This document shows positions 23,414-33,821 of a stretch of DNA of 64,000 nt, in pieces (the first letter of the stretch is position 1; the number at the start of each line of letters is the position of its first letter). The stretch is from NCBI RefSeq assembly GCF_932276165.1, contig NC_063984.1:2239501-2303500 (forward strand). The letters are read 5' to 3'. The translations under genes were made by a program, and so were the position numbers. Below the pieces are notes generated by a model. That model searched no databases. It saw only the letters and a list, made by a program, of their open reading frames with translations, and had not been told where the DNA came from. Origin of the DNA: Plutella xylostella. Taxonomy: Eukaryota; Arthropoda; Insecta; Lepidoptera; Plutellidae.

Positions 23414-25876
23414 TAAGTTTAAAATAAAAAATAAAATTGAAACATGATCCCTGTCGCGAAGTCAAAAGAAAATAATATTTCGAAGCAATTTGTGTCTAAT
23501 TCAATACAATTTGATTAAGATTTGTCGGTGGCAGTAACCCCACAGCTCTATAGTATTTATCACCGACACACTAATAAGGATATGCAATCTTAAATCCTTT
23601 CGCCATTTTCGATTTCCTTTAAAAACAGAAACAAAACTCACAAATCATTGCAGTCATTATCGAACTAAACAACAATAACCCGTCGGGTCCGTCGCATTAG
23701 GCCCGGCCGGCCCGAACGGAACATAAACATATAAATAAAACTACACAACAGCTACGTCCGTCTGTCCATAAGTTCCGAGTCATTTGACACCGACTCTAAT
23801 ATACTTCCGTACACAATTCATTTTCACAACGTTTTGCCACTGTAGACCCGTCCGACCTGAGAATAAAATGAGCTTCGACTTTTCTGTACTTACTGTCTTA
23901 CTACTATTCGGTATCGCTTCTTACAAGTTGATTATAAATGAATTTGTAGATAATTTTTTTTAATAAAAAATACTAGAAGTCAGCTAAATTGATTGATTGT
24001 GTAATTTATTTTAGTTCATAGGATTCAATGTTTTCATAAGTTTTTGTGCAAATAACTGCCTTTATTAATACTCTATCAAACAAATGCCAAAGGAAGTAAA
24101 GCTACCTAGTAGGTACTTTACTTCCCTAAAAAAGCTATTTATATTATCTATGCTCGATAATAATACACATTTTATCATTAATCAATAAACAGTATCTTAC
24201 CCGACTCGAACTTCAAAAATTATATTCAAGCAGGGACCAATGTGTGAGTACTGACGGGTACTCAAGCGCCACCATGATCTATCCATTGTACCACGTATTA
24301 AGGGTAAGCTAAACATTATGGGGGAAATATCGCCATTATGTCATTATGCGTTTCTGTTTATTTCTTTATCTGCACGGAGTTGGGACAAATTGATGCCAAA
24401 ATAGCCATTTTATGTTAATCTGTTTGAGTGGTTTCAGCTAAGTTGGCAAAATGGCTTAGATACTGTCATATTTATATCTTCATTTTCTTTTTATTTATGA
24501 CGTGATTATTTTTTCTTTTCAAAATCGGCAAACATACTCAAAAAGCGCGCGTCCACTCTTTTTTTTTTCCACAAAACAAAAAAAAACTGATGTTCCATTC
24601 GGCGTAGGCGTTTTCACTCTACATCTACAAAGAGCACTTCTGTAAGGTGATACACAACAAGCGTGATAAATACGTACAGAGGACGGGCAAAGTTGAATAC
24701 GAAACCTACAGAATGTCATACGAGGAACGAAACGGCATCCCATATTCAACTTTTGGCCCATTTATGTGCATGAATGTACGAGATGCGAGCGGAAAAACCT
24801 GAAAACGAGGCAACGATTCATCCATCATTCAGCCTCGCTGTGGCGTAAAAGACGGCGTATGACGATTATGACATTCGTTTCACTGGAAACACGCCAACTT
24901 TTCTCTGCACACCTTTCGCCTTTATGCCGAAGCTTTAGCGACGATATTATCACGCTGAACTGCAGCACTTGAATGGTAAACTTTAGACAGTTTTTACAAA
25001 AGATTTGAAAAAAGAATGTATATGCAGCTATGATTCAACACCATTTGTGGTCCTTTGTTCTAAGTGATATCAGACAATTTCGTTTAGAATTTGAAAACGG
25101 AATGCTATTTCGAACTGGAAAGCATAAGATTGCTAGAAATTAGGGAGTAAGAGTACTGTGTAATTGTCAGCTCTATATCAAGAGCCGTAGGTTTACAATG
25201 GATTGCGTTGTGCTAAAATCCGTTTGTGTTTGGGAGGGTACTGTTAATCAGTTATTTTGGCATAATAATGATGATGTAGCTATAGATGTGAGTGCTTCAT
25301 ACAGGTAAATAGACTCTTGCAGATGTGCAACCAAAAATCCAGAGAAAAAAACTGATTAAATTTCGTTAAATTCTTTTAATTGGATTCACACCGTATTTGT
25401 CAGTTCAAAAAATGCTCACTCGTAGAGCATTTTTTGAGGAAACTCCGTAAGCATGTTTATAATTATAAGACATAGTTAAAATAAATAAGAGTTGAAACTA
25501 AATAATGTTTTTATTTCATTGGGAATATTTCGAGAGCCTTATAAGCGTTGTGAAGACCAAACAATTTAATTGTTCAAATATCTAGTAATTTCTGTGCCGT
25601 TGCAAGGTTTCTTTAATTACTTAGATATAAATCAAATAACCAACATTATTTGATCCCATCAACTTACTAGGAGCAGTCAGTCACTCTATTTATTTTCATT
25701 TTATCATAAGTTTTTATAATAATAGATGAAAGATTGGACGAAAGAGTAACGGTCTTTTGGCTTACTATACGAATTGTTCATTCCAAATATGGTGGTCCAC
25801 GGTGGTGGTACGGTATATTTTTCTTGGTTACCCTGAATGTATAGTTTTCGTAATGTTTTTAATTGTTGTTATTATA

Positions 25877-26043
25877 AGGTACCCCGGTAGTACGACAGTG
25901 CGCCACGCCGGCCTGTCCTCAGCAACCCCTGGCCTCCGTCCAGTTCAGGCCTCGCAGCGCAGCTCGCCGTCCACTATACGCCGCCACGTGTGCACGGAAC
26001 GACCGCGCCTGCAATGGCATCGTTTCCACTCGAATTTGCAAAA
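25877..26043 (+). other. GC-rich island flanked by splice-like sites (candidate exon)
   Basis: About 165 bp of GC-rich sequence sits in AT-rich DNA. It is preceded by a T-rich run ending ATTATAAG and followed by AAA|GTAAGT, a strong donor consensus. A frame on the plus strand is open throughout (from 25757 to 26047) but has no recognisable domain. The opposite strand is also open over part of it. It could be an exon of an unannotated transcript or a GC-rich repeat. Confidence 0.3.
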
Positions 26044-26715
26044 GTAAGTACTGATAGCAGCTCTCGATAATTCCTCCATGGCTGGCAGTATTATTGCCAC
26101 TCCAATCATCCAATCAAGGCAAGCTTATTAGAAACCAGGTATACATTTTACGTTTTGTCAACAAACATCCATCTGAAAATAATGTATTAATTAACTACAC
26201 AATCCGTGATCCATTTCTTGGTAGATTAGAAATTGTAGCGAGAAACGAGAACATTCTAAATTACTTCATTTCTCAGAATAATGTAATTGAAATGGAATTT
26301 CATTAATTGAACTTGTGTAACAATTGTTGCGCTTTGTATTTCGTAATCGTTGGCTTATTGGTATGGAATGTATGAGCTTGGAATCTAAAGTTAATTAAAC
26401 AGAATATACAGTAAGTAGGTAGCTATACTTACCTAGGTATTTAAGCTTAAGCGAAACTCTCTCTACACTAAAACATATATCTAAATGTACCTTGCTAACG
26501 CCGGGGTAACTAAGTATTGTATGTGTGAATTGTAAACAAAAAGTCCTTGTGTAAACACTATAAATTATTATATGAACATAGAACTTTTGAAAATCTAAGT
26601 CTCAATAATAATTAGTGGTATGGCCACAAATTACATAAGTACACTCTAACTTACCTACTCAACAATTTTAAGGAGTTACTTAGATTTTAACTTACTTAGT
26701 GTAAAAACTTTGATA

Positions 26716-26795
26716 CAGGGTGAGTTTTTCGTAGGTGCCCATCCGAAAATAGGCCACAAAGCTTTTCATTCTGAACAAGATCAAGACTCACCCTG
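26716..26795. mobile_element. short TA-flanked MITE (CAGGGTGAG ends)
   Basis: An 80-bp element runs from CAGGGTGAGTTTTTCG to GACTCACCCTG between TA dinucleotides. Terminal inverted repeats of ~10 bp and the CAGGGTG start are typical of mariner-like MITEs. Confidence 0.6.
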
Positions 26796-27702
26796 TATAA
26801 AAAATCCTTTCCGTGACGAAAACATCTAAATCAATTATAGAAAGTGACATTACCATCAATCTGGCGGCAACGATATCAGCGAGTCATCGATGGTACATTA
26901 CTTTCAGTCAAACTCTTTCCGTTTCTTTCCGTTTATCACTGTGCGATCATCACGAAAGAATAATAATATCCTAGTCATAAAACTTTTCTCAGGACCTAGG
27001 TATTTGTGAGTGGTTATTTTATATGATTGTCCGTTTACGTGCTGCTGGTATACTCACTTCTTCTTCTTTCGTGTTAGTGAACATACGAATTTTTAAATTT
27101 GTCCAGACCAAAAAGAAGCAACTTTGATAGCATTGTGGTTGGCCTGGAGTAAGCCACTATCTGTTTTCGATAATAAAATGATCGCTTTTCTCTCGTGGAG
27201 TTTAGTTTATGAAGGACAATAACATGTAGGTAATATGTAAAAATTAAGTAGAATCTTAGAAGAGCAATAACATAAACATAAATTCATAACAAATTACTTT
27301 ATTGTACAAAACAGAGTCAGGAAATAAATAGAATCAACAGTGATTCGGTTAGCGAAGGATACGATAAGACATTGATAGCCGGAAGAAACTAGTTATTCTG
27401 AACAACTTTATTGTAAAAATTATCAAGTAATGGCCAAGTGCATGAACACTAATACGCTCTGTAACTGTAGGTTTAGATCAACATTGATGTTGTTCAGAAT
27501 GTCCATAATGATTCCCTATTTAGTTTTTCCTCATTTTCGCAGGCAAAGCATAGTTATCATTGATTAAACCTCTACAGTTACTAAACTAAAAGTTATATAA
27601 ACCGGGAGTAAGCACTAAATACTAACTAAACCTACATAGGTACTAAGGTAAGGACTATGATTGGTGACTTTATACCAAGAGAGTTATCGGTAGACCTGTG
27701 AT

Positions 27703-27708
27703 TTTATT
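27703..27708 (-). terminator. candidate polyadenylation signal of the divergent SoxB gene
   Basis: TTTATT on the plus strand (AATAAA on minus) lies 111 nt beyond the stop codon. Additional hexamers are at 27407-27412 and 27298-27303, so alternative 3' ends are possible. Confidence 0.35.
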
Positions 27709-27818
27709 ATTACCTATGCACGTACAAAACTAGAGATCACCGAAGCAGTTACTTTCATTAGTACTACAAACTATGAGTAGTTAAATGCACTATATCTTCT
27801 ACAAATCCGTACAAACAT

Positions 27819-28499
27819 CTACTGAACTCCGTAAGGATAGTGGTATGATATCCTCGCCACCTCCCCGTGAGGCACATAGTGAAGGTCCTGGTAGGCCTTC
27901 ACCATCATCTGCTGGTTCATGACTGCAAACGGCCTTGGGGAGATGCTCTCGATAGACGGGAGCGGCCTCAGGTCCAGGCTCGAAGACTCTTCCTTAGGCC
28001 GCATAGCGCTCGGAGCGTAGTTTGAAGACGAAGGGACTGTATAGCTGATCATATTGTTGTAGACGAGTGGATGGTCGCAGTAGCTGATCGGGGCTAGCTG
28101 GTAGTTGACAGGAGGCTCTGGAAGTGGCTCGAGCTCTAATTCTGGCTCCCGATGGATGAAGAGCGGCGGATTGCTGAAGACGGTAGAATCCGGACGGTTT
28201 TTCCGTCGAGGCCGATACTTGTAGTCTGGATAGTCCTGCATGTGCTTTATCCGGAGACGCTTGGCTTCATCGATGAAAGGGCGTTTCTCCGTTTCGTCCA
28301 AACTCTTCCATTCGAGGCCGAGGCGTTTGGAGATCTCCGAGTTGTGGAGTTTGGGGTTTTTCAAAGAGATCTTCTTTCTCTGCAGTCGTGACCACACCAT
28401 GAAGGCGTTCATTGGTCGCTTGATGTGGTACGGGTTGGGGTTTCTGGACAGCTTCGGTATCTGCTTGACTGTGATGCTCTGCTCCAGCTGGTATGCCAT
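27819..28499 (-). CDS. divergent SoxB HMG-box transcription factor
   Basis: Encodes 226 residues in one exon. The HMG box spans about residues 25-100: RPMNAFMVWSRLQRKKISLK and LHNSEISKRLGLEWKSLDE, then RIKHMQDYPDYKYRPRRK. Relative to the usual SoxB box it has several unusual substitutions: LKNPKLHN for DNPKMHN, GLEWKSL for GAEWKLL, and IKHMQDY for ALHMKEH. The C-terminal part is proline-rich with LDLRPLPSIESISPRP and ends SYHYPYGVQ; I recognise no known partner motif there. An in-frame TAA lies 21 nt upstream of the ATG, so this start is secure. It is probably the insect SoxB3 type, or a rapidly evolving Sox21b; the sequence alone does not decide. It lies in the same orientation as Dichaete, ~21 kb away, within a SoxB cluster. 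The frame is intact, which argues against a pseudogene. Confidence 0.88.
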   Translation of the reverse strand: MAYQLEQSITVKQIPKLSRNPNPYHIKRPMNAFMVWSRLQRKKISLKNPKLHNSEISKRLGLEWKSLDETEKRPFIDEAKRLRIKHMQDYPDYKYRPRRKNRPDSTVFSNPPLFIHREPELELEPLPEPPVNYQLAPISYCDHPLVYNNMISYTVPSSSNYAPSAMRPKEESSSLDLRPLPSIESISPRPFAVMNQQMMVKAYQDLHYVPHGEVARISYHYPYGVQ

Positions 28500-28920
28500 G
28501 GATAGTGGTTGGAAGTTTTAGCTCGTCTTACGCAACGTCCATTTCTGGAGATTCTTTGGCACAATCTAGTTTCACAGTCGGAACATTTTTGTCACATTAT
28601 ACGTATATGGAAGACAACAAGTTGGACGCACAATTTTGCACAAAATTCCTCAAAACTGGCCAGCGGGGACCGTGCAGGGTGACGGGTTCATACAAACTGG
28701 TCAGTCGCCCGCTGAATGCCGATCATTAGCCCAACAAAGAGGAGACCACAATTGGAATGACAATTTTCCGTCTATTATTTGCTGGTGAATAAAACGCGGT
28801 GACAATGCAGTGATTGCTCACAAATTGTCAAATGATACTGTAGTATGTTTTGTGTCCGCCGCGCCTTTGGACTCGACGCTATTAAAAACTTGACGGTAGG
28901 GTCAGCAGACGAAATTGGAG
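28500..28920 (-). promoter_or_regulatory. presumed 5' UTR and promoter of the divergent SoxB gene
   Basis: The sequence upstream of the start is less AT-rich than the surroundings and free of recognisable repeats. It contains CCTTTGG (28864-28870), a Sox/TCF-like word. No TATA box or clear initiator was found. The call rests on position. Confidence 0.3.
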
Positions 28921-29724
28921 GGATTTTGTACGGTTAGGAAGGAAAATATAGTATGTTTCACTTTTGGCACCACAGTTTTGATATGCCTAATTAATTAACT
29001 AATGAAATATTTTCTTACCTACCTATACTTTTAAATAATACTTACCATTAGTGGTAGAATAAAAACGCAAGTTTTCTGGTAGTCCATTGTGCAATGGGTT
29101 ATACATATATTATTTTTATATGATTTAAATCAGTGATACGTAATTAACTAACGTAAATCCTTTTAGTTAAATTAAATGAAGTAATAAAATTTAAACGACC
29201 TACATTTCAATACTTTTGTTGCTTTTTAAGCACTTCCATTAGCGCACAAATAAATAACAAACCATCAGTGGTTTCGATTTCAATAGGAATCGTACAATAC
29301 ACTTTCAATTGTGTTAGGCCTATCTAGGCTTGGCCAGAGTGGGTAATATGTTTGTAACATACCTATTAAGTATTACCTAGCCTAAGTATAATCATAGTAG
29401 GATTTAGTATGGTATGTTCAATGAAGCTGTAAACCAATGTTAGGTTTGTAACGAATATTATAGAAACCACCGGTTCTAAAACTGTATTGGGTGTTATAAG
29501 TTTAACGTGTGCGTGTATCTGTATTTCTGTCTGTGGTAGTGTAGCTCCCAAACGGATGAACCGGATTCCGTTTTATTTTTTAGTGTCATGCTCATGCGTA
29601 AAATTATACCGAGTATTCTTAGCCATATTTTATCAAAATCGGCTTAGCCGTTCAAAAGTAAGGCAAATTTAATTGTAGAATGCCGGTGGGGGTTGTTGGT
29701 AATTTACTTCGATCATATATTATT

Positions 29725-29832
29725 ACCCGCACTTGGCCAGCGTGGTGGACTAGGCCTAAACCCTTCCTTCATTGGAAGGAGACCCGTGCCCCAGCAGTGG
29801 GGACGTAATGGGTCGTGATGATGATGATGATG
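29725..29832 (+). mobile_element. LINE/SINE 3'-end fragment with (GAT)n tail
   Basis: The words GGCCAGCGTGGTGGACTAGG, CATTGGAAGGAGACCCGTGC and CCAGCAGTGGGGACG precede a GATGATGATGAT tail. The same block occurs on the minus strand at 55196-55258 and diverged at 62995-63065. Trinucleotide tails are typical of RTE-type elements and the SINEs they mobilise. Confidence 0.6.
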
Positions 29833-30950
29833 ATATATTATTAATCCCAACTTTCCCACGATAGCTGTAAAGCTCAATGTGTTCTAACGTAGCTATTTTA
29901 AAAACTTTCAGCGCCCTCTACCTATCATAATATAAACAATTTTCAGTTTTTTCCAGGTCACATTGCTTTTTACTTTTTTTATCTTCTTAATTTTGCTTAT
30001 CATGCCACCTATAGAAAAATATAGAAACTTTTACCGTAAAAGCTTATCTCTGTGCTTTCATTGCCACTAAATCGCCATCTGTTGGTCAAAACCAGCACTA
30101 CCTTGTACACATACAAGACTCCGCCTCTACATGAGATGTCAGGCAATGGGCGATTCATCTTTAAATTATTTGACTAGATGGCGCTAATCAGAAAGATCAC
30201 CGAGTTCGTATCCCCTAAATCCTAGATGTCGCTACTATGCTTTTATAGCATTGGATTTAGATAACATTGTGTAGAGACTCTATATTTTTTTGATGGGATG
30301 TAAAAATCAGGCTTTATAATTGTCAAAATAAAAAGTATTCGGCTTATTTATGATATACCTAGGTAGATAATAGCAAAATAAGGTAGGTACCTATTTGATA
30401 TTTAAAAAAAAAACTCGATTTAAAAACAAACAATTTTTTTTTATTTCACTGCTTTAGATTGAAATATTTGAAAATCGAATGTCAAGCTGCAAAATGTCAA
30501 TAAGCTCTACTAGTCAATACGAATCATTAAAGCCTTTATTAAAACCAGGTAGTAGGCACCCATAAAAATTTGACACACATACTTATCTCATTCCTTTGTT
30601 AACATTACCTATAAGTGAAACAGGTATAACTTACATTTATATTTATTACACAATTCGAATGTACTTTAAAGAAGAAAACCACAAAATGGTTTCAAAGATA
30701 ACGAACCAAAGAGAGAGAAAGAAAGAATGAAAAATATAAAGCGATTTACGGTCCAAATCGCGAACAACGGACCACTTTGTAAATCACAAGAAGACATAAA
30801 GATCGTTCATAAGCCTCCATATTTATGAAAATAAGAGCCTATAAAGCTGTAATGGAAAATACAAAAGTGGGGGCGCGCCGCCCGCCCTGCGTCGTAGGAG
30901 GCGACGGCGTTTTTATAGTATACGACAGTCTGAAATATAATATTAATATA

Positions 30951-31443
30951 CTCGTGAGCAATGAAAAAGTTTCAGTGACATAGCACCAAATGACTCTTCA
31001 ACGGAGAAAACTAACCGTCTGCAATATTGAAGAATATTTAGCAGCATCAGAATAACACCAAGTAATAACGTAAATATTTTGTTCAAAATTAGGTAGGAGA
31101 ACAATAAGCGAATGACTGCGACATCGGCATTTTGTAAACGGAACTATTTTCATTGCTACACAAACACACACACACACACACGCACTCACGCCTTGTACTA
31201 ATGTACTCCCTTGCGGGGTAGGTAGAGGTGCATTGCTGCACCCACTTTTCGCCAGAGTGTTATGTTAGTCCCAATGTAATAGGGGGCGGGCCTATTGCCA
31301 TTTTACGGGCACATCCAAGACCTGAGAACAAATATCTGTGTTTAAACAAGTATCTGCCCCAGCCGGGAATCGAACCCGGGACCATCGGCTCAGTAGTCAG
31401 GGTCACTAACCACTACGCCATTCGGTCGAATTGCTAGTGAGTA
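30951..31443. mobile_element. MITE family A copy 4, split by a SINE
   Basis: The left end CTCGTGAGCAATGAAAAAG starts after TA at 30949-30950. The right terminal repeat is interrupted: GGAACTATTTTCATTGCT (to ~31157) resumes as ATTGCTAGTGAGTATA after the SINE (31430-31443). Removing the SINE restores a ~220-bp family A element. Confidence 0.65.
31159..31429 (-). mobile_element. tRNA-derived SINE with 7-bp target duplication
   Basis: Minus-strand SINE with a pol-III A box (TGGCGTAGTGG, near 31411-31421) and B box (GGTTCGATTCC, 31366-31376). The body includes CAGATACTTGTTTAAACAC and GGTCTTGGATGTGCCCGT, and the tail is a TG-rich microsatellite at 31159-31188. The direct repeat ATTGCTA flanks it (31152-31158 and 31430-31436). 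It inserted into the right terminus of a family A MITE, giving relative age. Confidence 0.8.
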
Positions 31444-31510
31444 TATAAATACTGAAAAAATGAAAAGTGTTAAATAAAGGCATACTTATCAGGTTTTTCA
31501 TTTTAGAACG

Positions 31511-31633
31511 ACCAGAAATTTAGGTGCCATTGATTTTGAATTTATATTATAAATGTAATTACATTTATAATATAAATTCAAAATCAATGGCACCTAAATT
31601 TCTGGTTATTATAAATTCAAAATCAATGGCACC
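31511..31633. repeat. 96-bp perfect palindrome plus partial third copy
   Basis: Positions 31511-31558 and 31559-31606 are exact reverse complements, with no spacer (centre GTAA|TTAC). The right arm's inner part is repeated again as TTATAAATTCAAAATCAATGGCACC up to 31633. The palindrome could be a young MITE, a template-switch duplication, or an assembly artefact. Confidence 0.85.
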
Positions 31634-32069
31634 ATTAATGCTGTGCTAACAGCTACAATGTTAGATGTGATAGATTCACTCATACAAGAGTAGGCATATT
31701 ATAGTCTTTATTTTTTCACATACGGTTGATCTAATAAAATCGTACACTGTAAACGCCTCATAAGCCGTAACTTATTGTTATTGGTAGTTTTAAGCTGTCG
31801 TTTATGTTTTAAATCATAGCAAAGTTGAAATGCTATTTAAATACATTATTTACTTATTTCTGTCTGAATCGTTTTTATTTTGTTTAGAATAAAATCAATA
31901 CAGAAGTGTTTGTTTATACCTAAGTATATTCTTATTTTCTTCAACAACATTATGGGATTAGTTTTACTTCAGCAAAGCAGACAAGACCATCATACAGTTG
32001 TATATTCGAATCTCGTTGTACCTAGTGGTACCTAGGTAGTTATGTTAGGTTAAGTTAGTCTAAAGTAAG

Positions 32070-32340
32070 GTGGAATTTCACCAATAACTAAACGTATTTA
32101 GTCGTCTGTCAGTTAGTACAAAATTTATAAAAAATAAGTTTAAATAAGTACCGGCAATTTTAAATACGTTTAGCCCCTGTTCCACAATGTCTGGTTAGTC
32201 GCTACCTGTCGGATAAAATACATGCTGTCACTGTCTAAAAAATAATAACAGAGAGTGACAGCATGTATTTTATCCGTCAGGTAGCCACTAACCAGACATT
32301 GTGAAACAGACCCTTAGCGTTTTATAAAATTACCTATACT
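32070..32340. mobile_element. MITE family C copy 2 interrupted by a family B MITE
   Basis: Begins GGTGGAATTTCACCAATAAC and contains GTCTGTCAGTTAGTACAAAAT like the copy at 14893. The end word AAATACGTTTAGCG is cut after TTTA at 32172 and resumes at 32315. The inserted unit is described next. It is non-coding. Confidence 0.6.
32173..32314. mobile_element. palindromic MITE, family B copy 2 (nested)
   Basis: A 142-bp hairpin from GCCCCTGTTCCACAATG to CATTGTGAAACAGACCCT is flanked by TA (32171-32172 and 32315-32316). It shares arms with 23271-23413, including ATAAAATACATGCTGTCACT and its inverse. It sits inside a family C MITE. Confidence 0.75.
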
Positions 32341-32964
32341 TTAACTGCCAGTTACAATAACTCGTCGTTATACGAGTTTGACAAATTAAGTTACAACCTG
32401 TCAAAATCGTAACAAGGTAATTGCCAAGAGCCCTATAGCGAAGTCAAAACAAAATAACGTTTACGAAGTAATTAGTGACAAATTATATACCTACCTACAT
32501 TTTAAATTAAAAAATGGTTGTCAGAACTAATTTGCGATAGGTTCACAGTTGTCGGTAGATATAGTTATTGAAAGTCGCATACATATAACATAATTTTAAA
32601 GATAAAAAATCTGCGTCGCCAAAAAATCACGATTCGCATCACCATTCCTTTCTCTTCACAATTGAATCTGACTCCTTTCTCCTCGCCACTGTAAATATAA
32701 TAACGTCAGTATAAAAGGAGAACGCACACTGGCACAAAGCGGCGAACGAAGCAACTCCTGGCATTCAACGATGAATAGGAAATAAAAATATCGTATCAAT
32801 AGCGACATAAAAGAGAGGCGAGATGCATGCCACACATGAGATATCTCAGCTTAAGATTTAGTTTCTAACTGAAAAAATATAATCATGTAGCAATGATAAT
32901 TTTAATACGAACTAGATGGATGTCAGTGCAAAAAAAACGTCTGGAACACCCCACTTCTACTGCA

Positions 32965-33136
32965 GGGCCCTGAGTGTGAGTTTTTTCACCTATCGAGAAG
33001 TGAAATCGAAACGCAAATTTGTATGGCGCGGGAGACACGCCACCTAGCGGTAAGTAGCTGTACTAGCTCCGCGCCATACAAATCTACGTTTTTGATTTCA
33101 CTTCTCGATAGGTGAAAAAACTCACACTCAGGGCCC
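32965..33136. mobile_element. hairpin MITE with GGGCCCTGAGTGTGAG ends
   Basis: A 172-bp element has ~45-bp near-perfect inverted arms that begin GGGCCCTGAGTGTGAGTTTT. They include TTTTTTCACCTATCGAGAAG and a shared CATACAAAT word. The central loop has GCCACCTAGCGGTAAG. It is non-coding and no second copy was seen in the window. Confidence 0.7.
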
Positions 33137-33291
33137 AGATCTCTTATATTGAATTAGGTCGGTTAGAAGATTTATGACTTCATTCATTAGTACAATTTCA
33201 ACGGTTTTACAGTAAATAAATAGGGTAAAGTAAATAAGTATTACTTAAGTATGTTCTTCACATAAAAAGGTTTCGATATAATTATTTAATA

Positions 33292-33821
33292 CAGTGAAAC
33301 CAGGATAAATGGGACCTGGATAAGTGGGAAACCTCCATATCTGGGTCTCGTGCTGAGGTCCCGGCACTTTAGCACTTGATTACCTCTGTTAGCTCTATTC
33401 TCTCTCTCTCTCTCTCTCAGCCTTCCGTAGTCCACTGTTGGACATAGGCCTCTCCTAACGATCGCCACCCCAAACGGTCACCCGCCATCTGCATCCAGCG
33501 GCTTCCCGCTACCTTCCGCAGATCATCAGACCAACGGGTTGGGGGGCGACCGACACGCCGTTTGCCGACACGGGGTCTCCACTCCAGAACCTTTCTACTC
33601 CAGCGGTCGTCGGCTCTGCGGGCTACGTGGCCAGCCCATTGCCACTTCAGCGTGCTAGGTTAGCTCTATTAGACACAGCAAACCTCTTTAAATGGGATTC
33701 TTAAGATATATTTGAATGGTAATGTTACCTCTAAAATTGAGAAAGCTAGTGTATTTACCTCTATAGCTGAGACAATAACTCATGTTGGCCCATTGGAATC
33801 TTACTTATCCAGGTTTCACTG
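33292..33821. mobile_element. pogo/Tigger-like MITE carrying a nested RTE fragment
   Basis: TA-flanked element (TA at 33290-33291 and 33822-33823) starts CAGTGAAACCAGGATAAATG and ends with the inverted CTTATCCAGGTTTCACTG. A CAGTGAAACC start with internal sub-repeats (GGATAAGTGGGA) is typical of pogo-type elements. Without the nested insertion it would be ~260 bp. It has no transposase. Confidence 0.7.
33400..33658 (-). pseudogene. RTE-type LINE 3' fragment with open C-terminal frame
   Basis: The minus strand from about 33656 to 33418 reads without stops through ~79 codons and then a TGA: LKWQWAGHVARRADDRWSRK, later GRPPTRWSDDLRKVAG, and ending AYVQQWTTEG. This is the characteristic C-terminus of insect RTE-type endonuclease/reverse transcriptase proteins. 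It lacks a start codon because the copy is 5'-truncated to ~259 bp. A GA-dinucleotide tail follows. A 12-bp target duplication GTTAGCTCTATT flanks it (33388-33399 and 33659-33670), within a pogo-like MITE. Confidence 0.85.

Larger units (their letters stand above)
17703..27200. other. intergenic stretch between the LTR element and the second Sox gene
   Basis: No convincing protein-coding gene. The first ~100 bases after the LTR (GTAATCCCCGAAAGGG, CACCCGCTTTTCGC) resemble the tail of the SINE at 31159-31429. Other contents are listed separately: MITEs at 20938-21128, 22973-23110, 23271-23413 and 26716-26795, a tetranucleotide array at 22619-22645 and a GC-rich island at 25877-26043. A moderately GC, repeat-free segment at 24520-24970 may be conserved non-coding DNA. 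Short frames at 19230-19714 have no known domain. Confidence 0.5.

Noticed and set aside
31140..31190. CRISPR-like or functional repeat array at the CA run
   Set aside because: It is a simple dinucleotide tail of the minus-strand SINE.
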